From: an uncultured Flavobacteriaceae bacterium
Lineage (GTDB): Bacteria > Bacteroidota > Bacteroidia > Flavobacteriales > Flavobacteriaceae
Length of the DNA: 64,000 nt
Assembly: GCA_947502635.1 (NCBI GenBank)
Contig: CANNAN010000001.1
Span: 372,001 to 436,000 of the forward strand
Direction of reading: 5' to 3'
Every line of letters begins with the position of its first letter. Positions within the stretch are counted from its first letter, which is position 1. The notes under the pieces were generated by a model. It had not been told where the DNA came from, ran no database searches, and worked only from the letters and a program-made list of their open reading frames with translations. A program made the translations under genes and the position numbers. Positions 8,831 through 18,400 of this stretch are shown here, in pieces.

Positions 8831-11800
8831 ATGCAAAAATATATTTTAAATAACGCAGCCAGACTTTTAATATTTTTAATGATTTCTGTGTTTGGCATAA
8901 AGACGGTCAGCGCCCAAGATGCTTATATTACAGGGGTCACAACAGCCAGAGTAGGAGAAACGCCCCATTATGTTATAAACGATCCTCTTTTTCAAATAGA
9001 CCAAGCTTTTGCTCCTAAGTGGGGTACTAGCGGAACGTTGCTGAGCCCACAATACGATTTGTTTTATGCAGATGTAGAATGGGATACCGTATCCAGTACC
9101 CATACAGTTCAGTTTGAATATTATGACGATATTGGAGACTGGTGGTATACAGAACTGGAGGTGGATGTTTCTGCTGCCCCTTCTGTATCTACCCCAACAT
9201 TGAGCTCGGTTACTCAGCCTAACTGTTCTATAACGACAGGTAGTTTTACGATAATAAATTACAATGCTTCATACACTTATGCGGTTAGTCCTTCAATTGG
9301 AGTAACTATTTTTGGTGCAACAATAACAGCATCACCAGGTACTTATACGATAACGGCAACTTATGGGGGAGATACCTCGTTTCCATCCTTAGGCAGAACT
9401 ATTGTCTCTCCCATGCCAAATGTACCAGTTGTTTCTTCTATAGATCAACCAACAGGAAGTGTGTCAACAGGAAGTGTAAACCTTTCTGGTCTGCCCAATG
9501 GAAACTGGACGATTAACCCAGGGAACATTACAGGTTCGGGAACCAGTAAACATGTAACTGGCCTAACACCCTCTTCTACGTACAACTTTACCGTTACTAA
9601 TGATCTAGGTTGTACGTCTGCCGCTTCGATCGATGTGGTTATTAATGCGCCGTGTATAGGTTGCGTTCTAAGTGACGAGAATTATGTGTATACCGTGGTA
9701 CCACAAATACCAACCACCAATGTCTCGGGCATATCTGATATACAAAAAATAGAATCTGTTACCTATTACGATGGACTGGGAAGACCCGCTCAATCCATTG
9801 GAATAAGAGCGGGAGGCAACAAAGAGGATATTATCACGTATATAGATTATGATGAATATGGCAGGCAGAACAAAGGGTATTTACCTTATGCGTCTGAAGC
9901 AGGTATAAGTAGTTTCAGGACAGGAGCATTAAGCGAAACGAACTCTTTTTATAATACATCAAAATACGAAAATACGACCAATCCTTATTCAGAAAAACAT
10001 TTGGAAGCCTCGCCATTAAACCGTATACTAGAGCAAGGCGCTCCAGGAACCGATTGGGCCGTTGATAAAACAGCCGATACGGACCATACCATCAAATTTG
10101 AGTATTTAACCAATACTGATGATGATTATGTAAGACAATTTGGCGTGTCTTTTCCAACAGGAAACACCAGCGAACCACAGTTGGAGGATCATGGTCTTTA
10201 TGCTGCTGCTTCATTGTACAAAACGATTACCAGGGATGAAAACTGGCAGCCTAATCAAACAAATCCGACAGACCATGCCACAGAAGAATATAAGGACAAA
10301 CTAGGAAGGGTTATTTTAAAACGGACTTTCGAGTCTAAAAAATGGCATGATACTTATTATGTTTATGATGATTATGGTAATTTGACCTATGTATTACCTC
10401 CAAAAGTTAAAAACTATGGATCTATAATACAGGCCTATGCAGATTTAAAACTTAACATAAATGTTGCCGATAACTCTAATCTTGGTTATTATTATGCAAA
10501 CGGTTTACGAGGAGAAGGTTTTTTTAGTGCCAGCACATACAATTCAGGTGCAGGATTAAGTATTTTTATAGGAGAAAGTAACGCACCCAATTCAGCTTTA
10601 AAAACAGGTAAGGTTTTAGATTTAGATCTTATTAATTTACAATTGCCCGATATGAGTTTGGGCAATGTTTATTTTGATGAATTTGTCATGCAATCTGAAA
10701 TTGTAGTAGGTACAGCATATATTTTAAATAATGATTTGTATTTCAATTCGAATGGAGCAGTGTTATCAAATTATGGAGATTTGTTCTGTTCTGGAGATCT
10801 TGCTAGTCTTCAAACATCGTTTACTCCAGACCCAGTGTCGCAAGCTACACTAGATGATCTTTGCTATCAATACAAATACGATAATAAAAATAGACTCATT
10901 GAAAAGAAAATACCTGGTAAAGATTGGGAATATATTGTTTACGACAATTTAGATCGGCTAGTAATGACACAAGATGCCAATTTAAGAGCTGTAAACAACT
11001 CGAATCTAACAACAGATCAATGGCTGTTTACCAAATACGATATATTTGGTAGGGTAGCCTATACAGGAACTTATACGAGTAATGAGACTAAGGTCCAGTT
11101 GCAAAGTATTTTTAACAACAAAACGCCTCACGAAAACTATGAAAATATTGATGCAGCAGGAGTTAGTGGTTTCTTTTATGATAACCTTAATTTTCCCAGT
11201 AGCAATACAGAAGTCCTTACAGTTAATTATTACGACAATTATCTTACCCAAAACGGTCAGGAAAGTGCCGTGGCCTTTGGGGTAACAAGTAGTAGTAATG
11301 TAAAGGGGCTGTTAACAGATAGCCGTGTAAAAGTACTTGGAACGACCAACGACTGGATAACCACGGTTGCCTATTACGATGACAAAGGAAGGCCTATCTA
11401 TGTAAAAAATACCAATGACTATTTGGGAACTGTTGATATCGTAGAAAGCCAGCTTGATTTTGTAGGTAAGACGCTTAAAAGCAAAACAACCCACATTCGG
11501 AATAACAAAACCATAACTACTCTGGAAAATTATACGTACGACCATGCAGGACGTTTAAAAACACAGACACAGTGTATAGGAGACGAAACTATGGGATATG
11601 TATGTCCAGATAATAGCACTACTGTGGTAGACTTATCGTTAACAGGAACTATAAATTCAGATCAAGTAGCAAGCAATAGTATTACTGTAACCAACGGTAC
11701 TATTTTGCCAAACACACGATTATGGATAAATCCAGAGTCACAAGAATTGATTGTTAACCATGTTTATGATGACTTAGGTAGACTTGATAACAAAGGTATT

Positions 11801-13528
11801 GGTGGTAAGTCATCAAGTGCGAATAGGCTCCAGACTGTCAATTACGCGTATAACGTAAGGGGCTGGCTCAAACAGATTAATGACCCTGCTAATCTGGGCA
11901 GTGACTTGTTCTGGTTCGGAATCAATTATAATACGGTAGGCCATGGTGGTACTGCATTGTTTAATGGCAATATCGCGGAGACCGAATGGAAAACGACCAA
12001 TACCGATAACAGTGTAAAATGGTATACCTACAATTATGATGCCCTGAATAGGATTACAAGCGGTATTGCCAACAGTAGCAACTACAATTTGACATCTGTT
12101 GCCTACGACAAGAACGGGAACATTACCAGTCTGGAAAGACGCGGGCATACAAACAGTGCAGCAACGACCTTTGGTTCTATGGATAATCTTAACTATTTCT
12201 ATGATTCGGGGAATAAGCTCTTAAAGGTATCGGATGCTGGCAGTGATACTTACGGCTTTAAAGACGATCATATTGGTACTGGTACGGACACATCTAATGA
12301 TTATACCTACGATGTCAATGGCAACATGCTATCGGATGCAAACAAGGGTATTACCAATATTGCCTATAACCATTTAAATTTACCTACCCAAGTTGTTTTA
12401 GGAGGCGGAAATATTTCTTATATTTACGATGCCACAGGTGCAAAGCTTAAAAAGGTGGTGAGCACTGGGGCAACGACGGAGTATGCAGGCAATTATGTGT
12501 ATGAAGATGGTTCTTTGAAATTCTTTAATCACCCTGAGGGTTATTTTGATGTAACAAATCCTCCCACTTCGGGGGAGCTAGAGGGGGATTATGTATACCA
12601 ATACAAAGACCATTTGGGGAATATCAGATTGAGCTATAGTGATACTGATGGGAATGGAACTGTAACGATCTCCGAGGTACTGGAGGAGAACAACTACTAT
12701 CCCTTTGGGCTGAAACATAAAGGGTATAATTATAATGTGGCTAGTACCAACCCTGCTCAGAAATACAAATATAACGGGAAAGAGCTTCAGGATGAACTTG
12801 GTTTAGATTGGTATGATTATGGTGCTAGGAATTATGATGCTGCTTTGGGTAGATGGATGAATATTGACCCGTTAGCTGAACAAATGAGAAGACACAGTCC
12901 ATATAACTATGCTTTTAATAATCCATTAAGATTTATTGACCCTGATGGTATGGCACCAAGTGATGTTATAATAACAGGAAAAGATGCTGATAGAGCAACT
13001 AAAGCTTTAAATAAATCGAGTAGTTTAAAAATAAAAAGAGACTCTGAAACAGGTAAGTTATCAGCAAAAGGAGAAGCGAAAACTGATTACGACAAAGCTC
13101 TTTTGGCAGCTATAACAGATGATAAGATAAACGTGAATTTAAAAGCAAATTCTGTTAAAGAAATCGCAGTTGATGGAAAAAGAGCTGATATTACATTAGG
13201 TGCTTATGCTGGTTCACAGAAAATTAATGGAAAAACCGAAGCGTTACAAATGGTTAATATGGACCAAATTGATAAAGTTGAAAAAGCAGGTGTAATGAAA
13301 GGAGGTCATATTGTTGGACACGAAGTAATTGAGAGTCACGTGGCTGCAAAAGAAAATAATGGTAATAATAGAGCCAATAGTGCGAATGGAGATGCAGCAT
13401 ATGATAAAGGACACAAAGAAGCCTTAAGAGTTGCTGACCCAAAATTTGTACCTCTTATTCAAGTACAAAAAATAGGAAAGGCACAATTGTTGATATTTAA
13501 AAATAAGAAAACAGTAATAATTGATTAA
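8831..13528 (+). CDS. DUF6443/RHS-core polymorphic-toxin-like protein with variable C-terminal tip
   Basis: A 1565-residue exported protein; signal peptide ends TVSAQ. In order: Ig/PKD-like and Fn3-like segments (about 30-275), a DUF6443-type region beginning near YVYTVVPQIP, many YD repeats (YDNLDRLV, YDDKGRPIY, YDHAGRL, YDALNRI), then the RHS-associated core (YKYNGKELQDELGLDWYDYGARNYD in two halves, GRWMNIDPLAEQ, NNPLRFIDPDGMAP). The DPDG lies at about residues 1370-1373. The remaining ~190 residues are a distinct tip containing GHEVIESH (H1497, E1498, H1503) and a later GHKEAL (H1528), a possible metal-binding toxin. The tip DNA looks more AT-rich than the shell, as in exchanged tips. The toxin activity is inferred; the RHS core is certain. 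Confidence 0.88.
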   Translation: MQKYILNNAARLLIFLMISVFGIKTVSAQDAYITGVTTARVGETPHYVINDPLFQIDQAFAPKWGTSGTLLSPQYDLFYADVEWDTVSSTHTVQFEYYDDIGDWWYTELEVDVSAAPSVSTPTLSSVTQPNCSITTGSFTIINYNASYTYAVSPSIGVTIFGATITASPGTYTITATYGGDTSFPSLGRTIVSPMPNVPVVSSIDQPTGSVSTGSVNLSGLPNGNWTINPGNITGSGTSKHVTGLTPSSTYNFTVTNDLGCTSAASIDVVINAPCIGCVLSDENYVYTVVPQIPTTNVSGISDIQKIESVTYYDGLGRPAQSIGIRAGGNKEDIITYIDYDEYGRQNKGYLPYASEAGISSFRTGALSETNSFYNTSKYENTTNPYSEKHLEASPLNRILEQGAPGTDWAVDKTADTDHTIKFEYLTNTDDDYVRQFGVSFPTGNTSEPQLEDHGLYAAASLYKTITRDENWQPNQTNPTDHATEEYKDKLGRVILKRTFESKKWHDTYYVYDDYGNLTYVLPPKVKNYGSIIQAYADLKLNINVADNSNLGYYYANGLRGEGFFSASTYNSGAGLSIFIGESNAPNSALKTGKVLDLDLINLQLPDMSLGNVYFDEFVMQSEIVVGTAYILNNDLYFNSNGAVLSNYGDLFCSGDLASLQTSFTPDPVSQATLDDLCYQYKYDNKNRLIEKKIPGKDWEYIVYDNLDRLVMTQDANLRAVNNSNLTTDQWLFTKYDIFGRVAYTGTYTSNETKVQLQSIFNNKTPHENYENIDAAGVSGFFYDNLNFPSSNTEVLTVNYYDNYLTQNGQESAVAFGVTSSSNVKGLLTDSRVKVLGTTNDWITTVAYYDDKGRPIYVKNTNDYLGTVDIVESQLDFVGKTLKSKTTHIRNNKTITTLENYTYDHAGRLKTQTQCIGDETMGYVCPDNSTTVVDLSLTGTINSDQVASNSITVTNGTILPNTRLWINPESQELIVNHVYDDLGRLDNKGIGGKSSSANRLQTVNYAYNVRGWLKQINDPANLGSDLFWFGINYNTVGHGGTALFNGNIAETEWKTTNTDNSVKWYTYNYDALNRITSGIANSSNYNLTSVAYDKNGNITSLERRGHTNSAATTFGSMDNLNYFYDSGNKLLKVSDAGSDTYGFKDDHIGTGTDTSNDYTYDVNGNMLSDANKGITNIAYNHLNLPTQVVLGGGNISYIYDATGAKLKKVVSTGATTEYAGNYVYEDGSLKFFNHPEGYFDVTNPPTSGELEGDYVYQYKDHLGNIRLSYSDTDGNGTVTISEVLEENNYYPFGLKHKGYNYNVASTNPAQKYKYNGKELQDELGLDWYDYGARNYDAALGRWMNIDPLAEQMRRHSPYNYAFNNPLRFIDPDGMAPSDVIITGKDADRATKALNKSSSLKIKRDSETGKLSAKGEAKTDYDKALLAAITDDKINVNLKANSVKEIAVDGKRADITLGAYAGSQKINGKTEALQMVNMDQIDKVEKAGVMKGGHIVGHEVIESHVAAKENNGNNRANSANGDAAYDKGHKEALRVADPKFVPLIQVQKIGKAQLLIFKNKKTVIID

Positions 13529-13918
13529 ATGAAAACCTTATATAAAAAAACCTTGTTTTGTCTATTCTTAGTAATTTGTAATTATTCTTTTGCGCAAGAA
13601 AATTGCATTAAAATTTTAGATGTAAATGAAATAAAATATTATTACGTATATAAAGCAGTTAATGTGTACGAAAATGATACTATAACAATTTTGAGTAGTA
13701 AATTAGATAAAGAGTTTAAAATAATAAAATTAGAAAAAAATAATTTTTATGAAGTTAAAACAAGATTAAAGTCTGCAATAAAAATTTCTGATGAAAAGTA
13801 TATTTTTTGCAAACCTGTAATTAATAAAATTGAAGATACTCAAATTTCTGATGAGAATAAATTACCTGTTTTGATTTTAGACTATAAAAATGTCGATATA
13901 TGTTCTGATAAAGAGTAG
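13529..13918 (+). CDS. Small secreted protein directly after RHS tip; candidate immunity protein
   Basis: A 129-residue product I do not recognise. It has a clear signal peptide (MKTLYKKTLFCLFLVICNYSFAQ), so it should work in the periplasm or outside. The mature part is charged and AT-rich (KFKIIKLEKNNFYEVKTRLK-like), with cysteines near both ends. The ATG immediately follows the RHS stop codon, with no gap, so the two are translationally linked. A small gene in this position after a polymorphic toxin is commonly its immunity gene. That is the basis of the suggestion; no family match supports it. A strong terminator follows at 13944. Confidence 0.6.
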   Translation: MKTLYKKTLFCLFLVICNYSFAQENCIKILDVNEIKYYYVYKAVNVYENDTITILSSKLDKEFKIIKLEKNNFYEVKTRLKSAIKISDEKYIFCKPVINKIEDTQISDENKLPVLILDYKNVDICSDKE

Positions 13919-13943
13919 TTTCTTTTAAAGAGTATGCTATATC

Positions 13944-13971
13944 AAACCACCTTTAACGAGGTGGTTTTTTT
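13944..13971 (+). terminator. Rho-independent terminator after the RHS cassette
   Basis: A perfect 9-bp stem AAACCACCT / AGGTGGTTT with a 6-nt loop, followed by a run of T. It closes the RHS and putative immunity transcript 25 bp after the last stop codon. Confidence 0.85.
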
Positions 13972-14134
13972 AGGGCAGTGTTCTAAACTGGTAGTGTCTC
14001 AAATTAGTGGTGGAATTATTCCAAAATCCAAACGCATAAATTATCCATTCCATATCACACACCCACATACACGATATGGTAATCAAATGAATATGAATCA
14101 AATACTAATATTCATTTAAGCTAATAAAAAAAAG

Positions 14135-14168
14135 AACGAGTGTACTTTAATGTGCGCTCGTTTTTTGT
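14135..14168. terminator. Bidirectional terminator between convergent transcripts
   Basis: An 11-bp stem (AACGAGTGTAC, 14135-14145, pairing with GTGCGCTCGTT, 14152-14162, with two G-U pairs) around a 6-nt loop. It is followed by T on the + strand and by a long T run on the - strand. It lies just below the end of the minus-strand receiver gene and should stop that transcript, while also backing up the RHS terminator. Confidence 0.8.
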
Positions 14169-14175
14169 TTTGTAA

Positions 14176-14628
14176 TTAATCTTTCTCCAGAGTACCTTTT
14201 ATAATCTTTTCCATAACATTTTCTAATTCTATAAGTCTAAAAGGTTTTGTCATTACTCGTCCAATAATATTTTCATTAACTAAACCCTTGAATTCATCCC
14301 AATCACTAGCTGTTGCTATTATTACATTTACTTTAGGATTAATTTTAAAAACCTCATCTACAATATATATCCCCCCAACTTTTCCAAAATAATACTTTTG
14401 AAGTAAATGATTGGGTATTCCCGTTTCAGGTAAATTTAAATCTGTAAATAATACATCTATTTTTGATTTATTATTAATTATTTTAAATGCATCAAGTACA
14501 TCAACGGCAACTGATATATTGAAATAATCACCATACTTAGTTTCTAACCAATTTATTATCCTATTAATTAATGGAGATTCAATAGGGCTTGATAGACCAT
14601 CATCAACAAGTAAAAACTCTTTTTTCAT
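14176..14628 (-). CDS. Stand-alone response-regulator receiver domain protein
   Basis: A 150-residue CheY-like receiver with no output domain. It shows LLVDDG near the N-terminus (acidic pair), VLFTDLNLPETG containing the expected phosphoacceptor Asp after the third strand, the IIATAS strand with the conserved Thr/Ser, and RVMTKPF with the conserved Lys-Pro. An inserted segment around residues 75-90 (NHLLQKYYFGKVGGIYIVDEVF) makes it slightly longer than a minimal receiver. Its ATG overlaps the stop of the upstream gene (ATGA), so it is translationally coupled to the membrane coiled-coil protein. No histidine kinase is adjacent. It may relay phosphate from a distant kinase, or act with the coiled-coil partner; the latter is inference. 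Confidence 0.85.
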   Translation of the reverse strand: MKKEFLLVDDGLSSPIESPLINRIINWLETKYGDYFNISVAVDVLDAFKIINNKSKIDVLFTDLNLPETGIPNHLLQKYYFGKVGGIYIVDEVFKINPKVNVIIATASDWDEFKGLVNENIIGRVMTKPFRLIELENVMEKIIKGTLEKD

Positions 14629-15227
14629 TTTTGATTATTATAATACTGAATTAATCCTGTCTGAATTGTTCCGATATATTCTAAACTAGCTTCAACTTGT
14701 TCTATTATTTCTTGTTTTGAATTATCGTTTTTCATTTGCTTTAAACTTAACTTTATTTCAATATTAATTAAAACATTATGTAAGACATTCTTTAGCTTAT
14801 GAATCATAGATTTCTCTTTTTCATTCATGTCCATATATAATAGATTATATGTTTGAATGTACTTTAAAATTGATTCAGAGATTTTATCTAACTCCTTATT
14901 AGAAACCCGTTTAGAATCAAGTTTCATAATATCTATTAAGTAGTAAAGAGAATCTTTTACAGCTTGAATATCTCTCAAGGTTAAATGTTTTCTTTTAATT
15001 TTTTCCTCGTTAATTAAATCATTAGCTTTTATATTATTTTGGAATTCAATTATTTCTTTTTGATTTTTCAATTTTAACGATTCTAATTCTTTATTAAAAT
15101 GCTCTTGTCTTAGAATCATCATTTTATCTCTTTTACTTTTTTTAACATTCAAAATAATGTTGATAATTCCAATTACAAATGCTACTGAGGATGTAATTAT
15201 AGCAGCTAAAACTTTACTGTCAATCAT
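14625..15227 (-). CDS. Membrane-anchored coiled-coil protein of unknown function
   Basis: A 200-residue protein with one N-terminal transmembrane helix (about residues 7-27, LAAIITSSVAFVIGIINIIL) followed by a long charged coiled-coil (about 35-85) and a helical C-terminal half. I see no catalytic signature: there is no HATPase N-box or G-box. The IHKLKNVLHNVLINIEIKLSL segment has a faint look of a histidine-phosphotransfer or dimerisation helix (IHKL), which would suit its coupling to a receiver. That is only a suggestion. The ATG overlaps the stop of an upstream HTH remnant by 4 bp and its own stop overlaps the receiver start by 4 bp, so the three were one operon. Confidence 0.65.
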   Translation of the reverse strand: MIDSKVLAAIITSSVAFVIGIINIILNVKKSKRDKMMILRQEHFNKELESLKLKNQKEIIEFQNNIKANDLINEEKIKRKHLTLRDIQAVKDSLYYLIDIMKLDSKRVSNKELDKISESILKYIQTYNLLYMDMNEKEKSMIHKLKNVLHNVLINIEIKLSLKQMKNDNSKQEIIEQVEASLEYIGTIQTGLIQYYNNQK

Positions 15228-15331
15228 ATTTCTTTTATTAAATCCCGCATTTCTATTTCTAATGCTTCTGCAATACGCATGAGCATAGATATGCCCCGCT
15301 GTTCCCTAGTATGGCTACCGCTAATTTGTAA
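15224..15331 (-). pseudogene. Truncated XRE-family HTH remnant (C-terminal end only)
   Basis: Read on the minus strand, this short frame encodes 35 residues containing ISGSHTREQRGISM and MLMRIAEALEIEMRDLIKEI. This resembles the last helices of an XRE/Cro-type HTH (ISGSH...RGIS...RIAEALEIE..DLI). An in-frame stop at 15332-15334 cuts it off from any upstream start, and no ATG, GTG or TTG precedes the conserved part. The N-terminal half is missing and the upstream DNA is an imperfect inverted repeat. The TGA overlaps the ATG of the membrane coiled-coil gene, so this was once the first gene of that operon. Too short to be found as an ORF by length. Confidence 0.6.
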
Positions 15332-15363
15332 TTAGTGGCGGTAAGATTAAGAAAATAAAGAGA

Positions 15364-15396
15364 AGCCACATTTTAGAAATAGAATGTGGCTTTTTT
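15364..15396. terminator. Hairpin terminator between the HTCS gene and the HTH remnant
   Basis: A perfect 9-bp stem AGCCACATT / AATGTGGCT with a 10-nt loop, followed by six T on the + strand. On the - strand the flank is less T-rich but still pyrimidine-rich, so it may end the HTCS transcript, whose stop lies ~100 bp away. No + strand gene precedes it closely, which leaves its main direction open. Confidence 0.6.
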
Positions 15397-15492
15397 ATGC
15401 AATATATTCAAGTTTTACAAATTTATAATCTAGGCATTTAACAAAGACTAATTCACTTAATAACCAATTTCATATAAGTTTTAAACTAGCTG

Positions 15493-18400
15493 TTATTCAG
15501 CCTCAACCTTTTCCGAATTCTCATATTTTTTAGCAAAATCTGAAGGCGACATTTTATAAACCTGTTTAAAACATTTACTAAAGTATTTTGGATCGTTAAA
15601 TCCTGTTTTTATACAGACTTCAGAGATTAATAAACCTGAGTTTTGTTTTATTATTTGTGACGCTCGTTTTAGTCTATAGTCTCTAATAAATTCGTTAGAT
15701 GATTTTCCTGTGAGCTGTTTTAGTTTTCTGTATAATCCAGAATGGCTCATATTCATTTCTTTTTTAAATATCTGGGCTGTAAACTCAGGATTGTCAAAAT
15801 TCTTATCCAAAACATCATAAGCCTTTCTTATAAATAAATCATCAATAGAATCTATACTCTTGTCTTTTGGAATGAAGTTGACTTTTGTTTTAGATTTTTC
15901 CGATATTTTCTTATTAGTTTCTATAATATTGGTGATTCGAGATTCTAGAATATTATAACTAAATGGTTTTTTGATATAATCTATAGCACCAATGTTTAAA
16001 CCTTTTAATTTAAACTCATCAGAGGTCCAAGCACTAAGAAAAAGAAAAGGAATATGGCTGGTTTTTTCATTGTCTTTAACACATTTACAAAACTCAATAC
16101 CATCCATAATGGGCATTAACGTATCACTTAAGATTAAATCTGGGATATGTTTAATGGCTTTAGCCAGACCTTCCTTGCCATTAGCAGCTTCAATGACCCT
16201 AAACTTTTCAGATAAAGATTGAGCGACATAAGTTCTAATATCCAAATCGTCTTCAACGACTAGAATTCTGGGTGTATTTTTAGTGTGCTGTTTCGTATCG
16301 GCTTGAATTTCGGATAGCTTTTCTTTATCTAAACTTATAGGCTTTATTGGTGTTCTTTTTTGTACACTATTCCTAATGTTTTCTGGCTTATAAAACGTTT
16401 CTTTTATTGGGATAGTTATAGAGAATGTTGAGCCTAAATCAACCTTACTTTCAACATTTATAGTTCCCTGGTGTAGTTTTACCAATCGGTTTACATAATC
16501 AAGACCAATACCAGCACCATTAGGGTTTAAAGATTTTGCAGATTCTGACCTTACTTGGTAGAAACCTTCAAATATTTTTGAAAGTTTATCTTCAGAAATG
16601 CCTATACCATTATCCCTAACACTAATAGTTACATAGTCTTCAGAGTCGTGAGAATAATCTAAATGAATAGTAATAATACCTCTTTTTAAAGTGAATTTAA
16701 AAGCATTAGAGAGTAGGTTATATATAATTTTTTCAATTTTATCTTCATCAATCCACCCTTTTAAAACTTCTTGTTTACTAATAAACTTAAATGTAATTTC
16801 ATTTTGAATGGCAAATTCATGAAAAGCACTGGTAGTATCTTCAATACACTTAACAATGTTTTGGTTAGAGACCTGTAAACTTAAGGTATCACCTTCTAGT
16901 TTGCTTATATCTAAAATTTGGTCGACTAATCTTAAAAGACGAAAAACATTTTTATTGATTAATTTTAATAATCTAAAATCATGGTCACTTTTATCTTTTC
17001 CACTTTTTAACAATTGTGAAACAGGTTCAGAAATTAAAGTTAAGGGCGTTCGTAGTTCATGAGACACATAAGTAAAAAATCGAAACCTCATTTTATTAAA
17101 ATCTTCCTCGTTTTTTAGTTTTAACCGCTGCGATTCGTTTTCATTTTTTTGCTTGGTACTTATAATGGTATATTTTTTATAATAGTAGAGTAGCGTGGTA
17201 AAAATGATTAGCATTAAAAAAGTAAACCACCAAGTAGCATAAAAAGGAGGAGCAATAGAAATATTTAAAGATTTTTCATTACCATCGGAAGTATTGTTAA
17301 GTACTTTAACCTTCAATGTATAGTCACCATGATTAAGATTTGTGAAACTTACAGATCTTCTGGAGTCTATGTTGGCCCACTCATCCATATACCCCTCGAG
17401 CGTATAGGCATATTTGTTGCCTTCAAGGTTATTAAAATCTAATGCGGTAAATTCAATAGAAAAGTCATTTTGATTAGCCTTTAGCAATAAATTATCAGTT
17501 TTAGAAATACTCTTGTTTAAAGGAGATCCTTTAGTGTTTATACTTGCGTCTTTATTATCTACCTTTAAAGATGATAATACTATGATCGGATTTTTTTTAA
17601 TGTTATAAATACTGTCTGGGTGAAAAATCACTAAGCCTTTAGAACCTCCAAAACCAATGAAGCTATCTGGTAGAATTACAGAAGCCTTGGGTTGAAACTG
17701 CTTGGAAGGAAGTTTATGAGAATCACCAAAATTCTCAAAAGTTTCATTTTTTTTGTCAAATTTCACTAAACCTTTATAGGTACTAACCCAAAAAGTATCG
17801 CTATCTATAGACACAATACTTGATACGAAGTTGCTGGGTAGGCCATCATCTTCAGTAAAAAAAGTAAATTTCTGATTATTTATATCCAGATAGCCCATCC
17901 CTCTTCCTTGTGAGCAAAACCAAATACGTTTTTCATTATCGTCTAGATAGACTTCGCTTAAAGGAAAGGAAATTAGTTTGTTCGAATAGAAATCTTTAAA
18001 GGTTTTTGTTTCAGGATTAAAAATAGCAATACCACCCATAGTTGCTATAATAAGGGTATTGTTTTTTGCAACTTTTATGTCCCTAACATCTACATGACCA
18101 TAGGTTTTGAAACTATTTTTAATTGGGTCATAGAGATTCAATCCTGTTTGTGTCCCTATCCATAAATTATTTGACGCATCTTCAGCAAAGCAGTATATTT
18201 TATCGTCATTAATACTGTTATTATCGTTTATATTGTGTTTGTAATGGATAAAACTTTGTTTGTTTGGTTTCAACAAATTAAGCCCTCCAGAATAGGTTCC
18301 AAACCACATGTTGCCCTTAAAATCTTCAAATATAGAAGTTACGGTATTAAAACTTAAGGAAACAGGGTTTTTTGGTTCGTACGAATACGATTTATATTGT

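Noticed and set aside
12956-13528. Canonical zinc metalloprotease (HEXXH) in the RHS tip
   Set aside because: The motif is HEVIESH, with the second His one or two positions too far; metal binding is possible but the HEXXH label would be wrong.
13934-14119. A 61-residue + strand frame after the RHS cassette
   Set aside because: It starts on top of a strong terminator hairpin, has no signal or family features, and covers low-complexity intergenic DNA.
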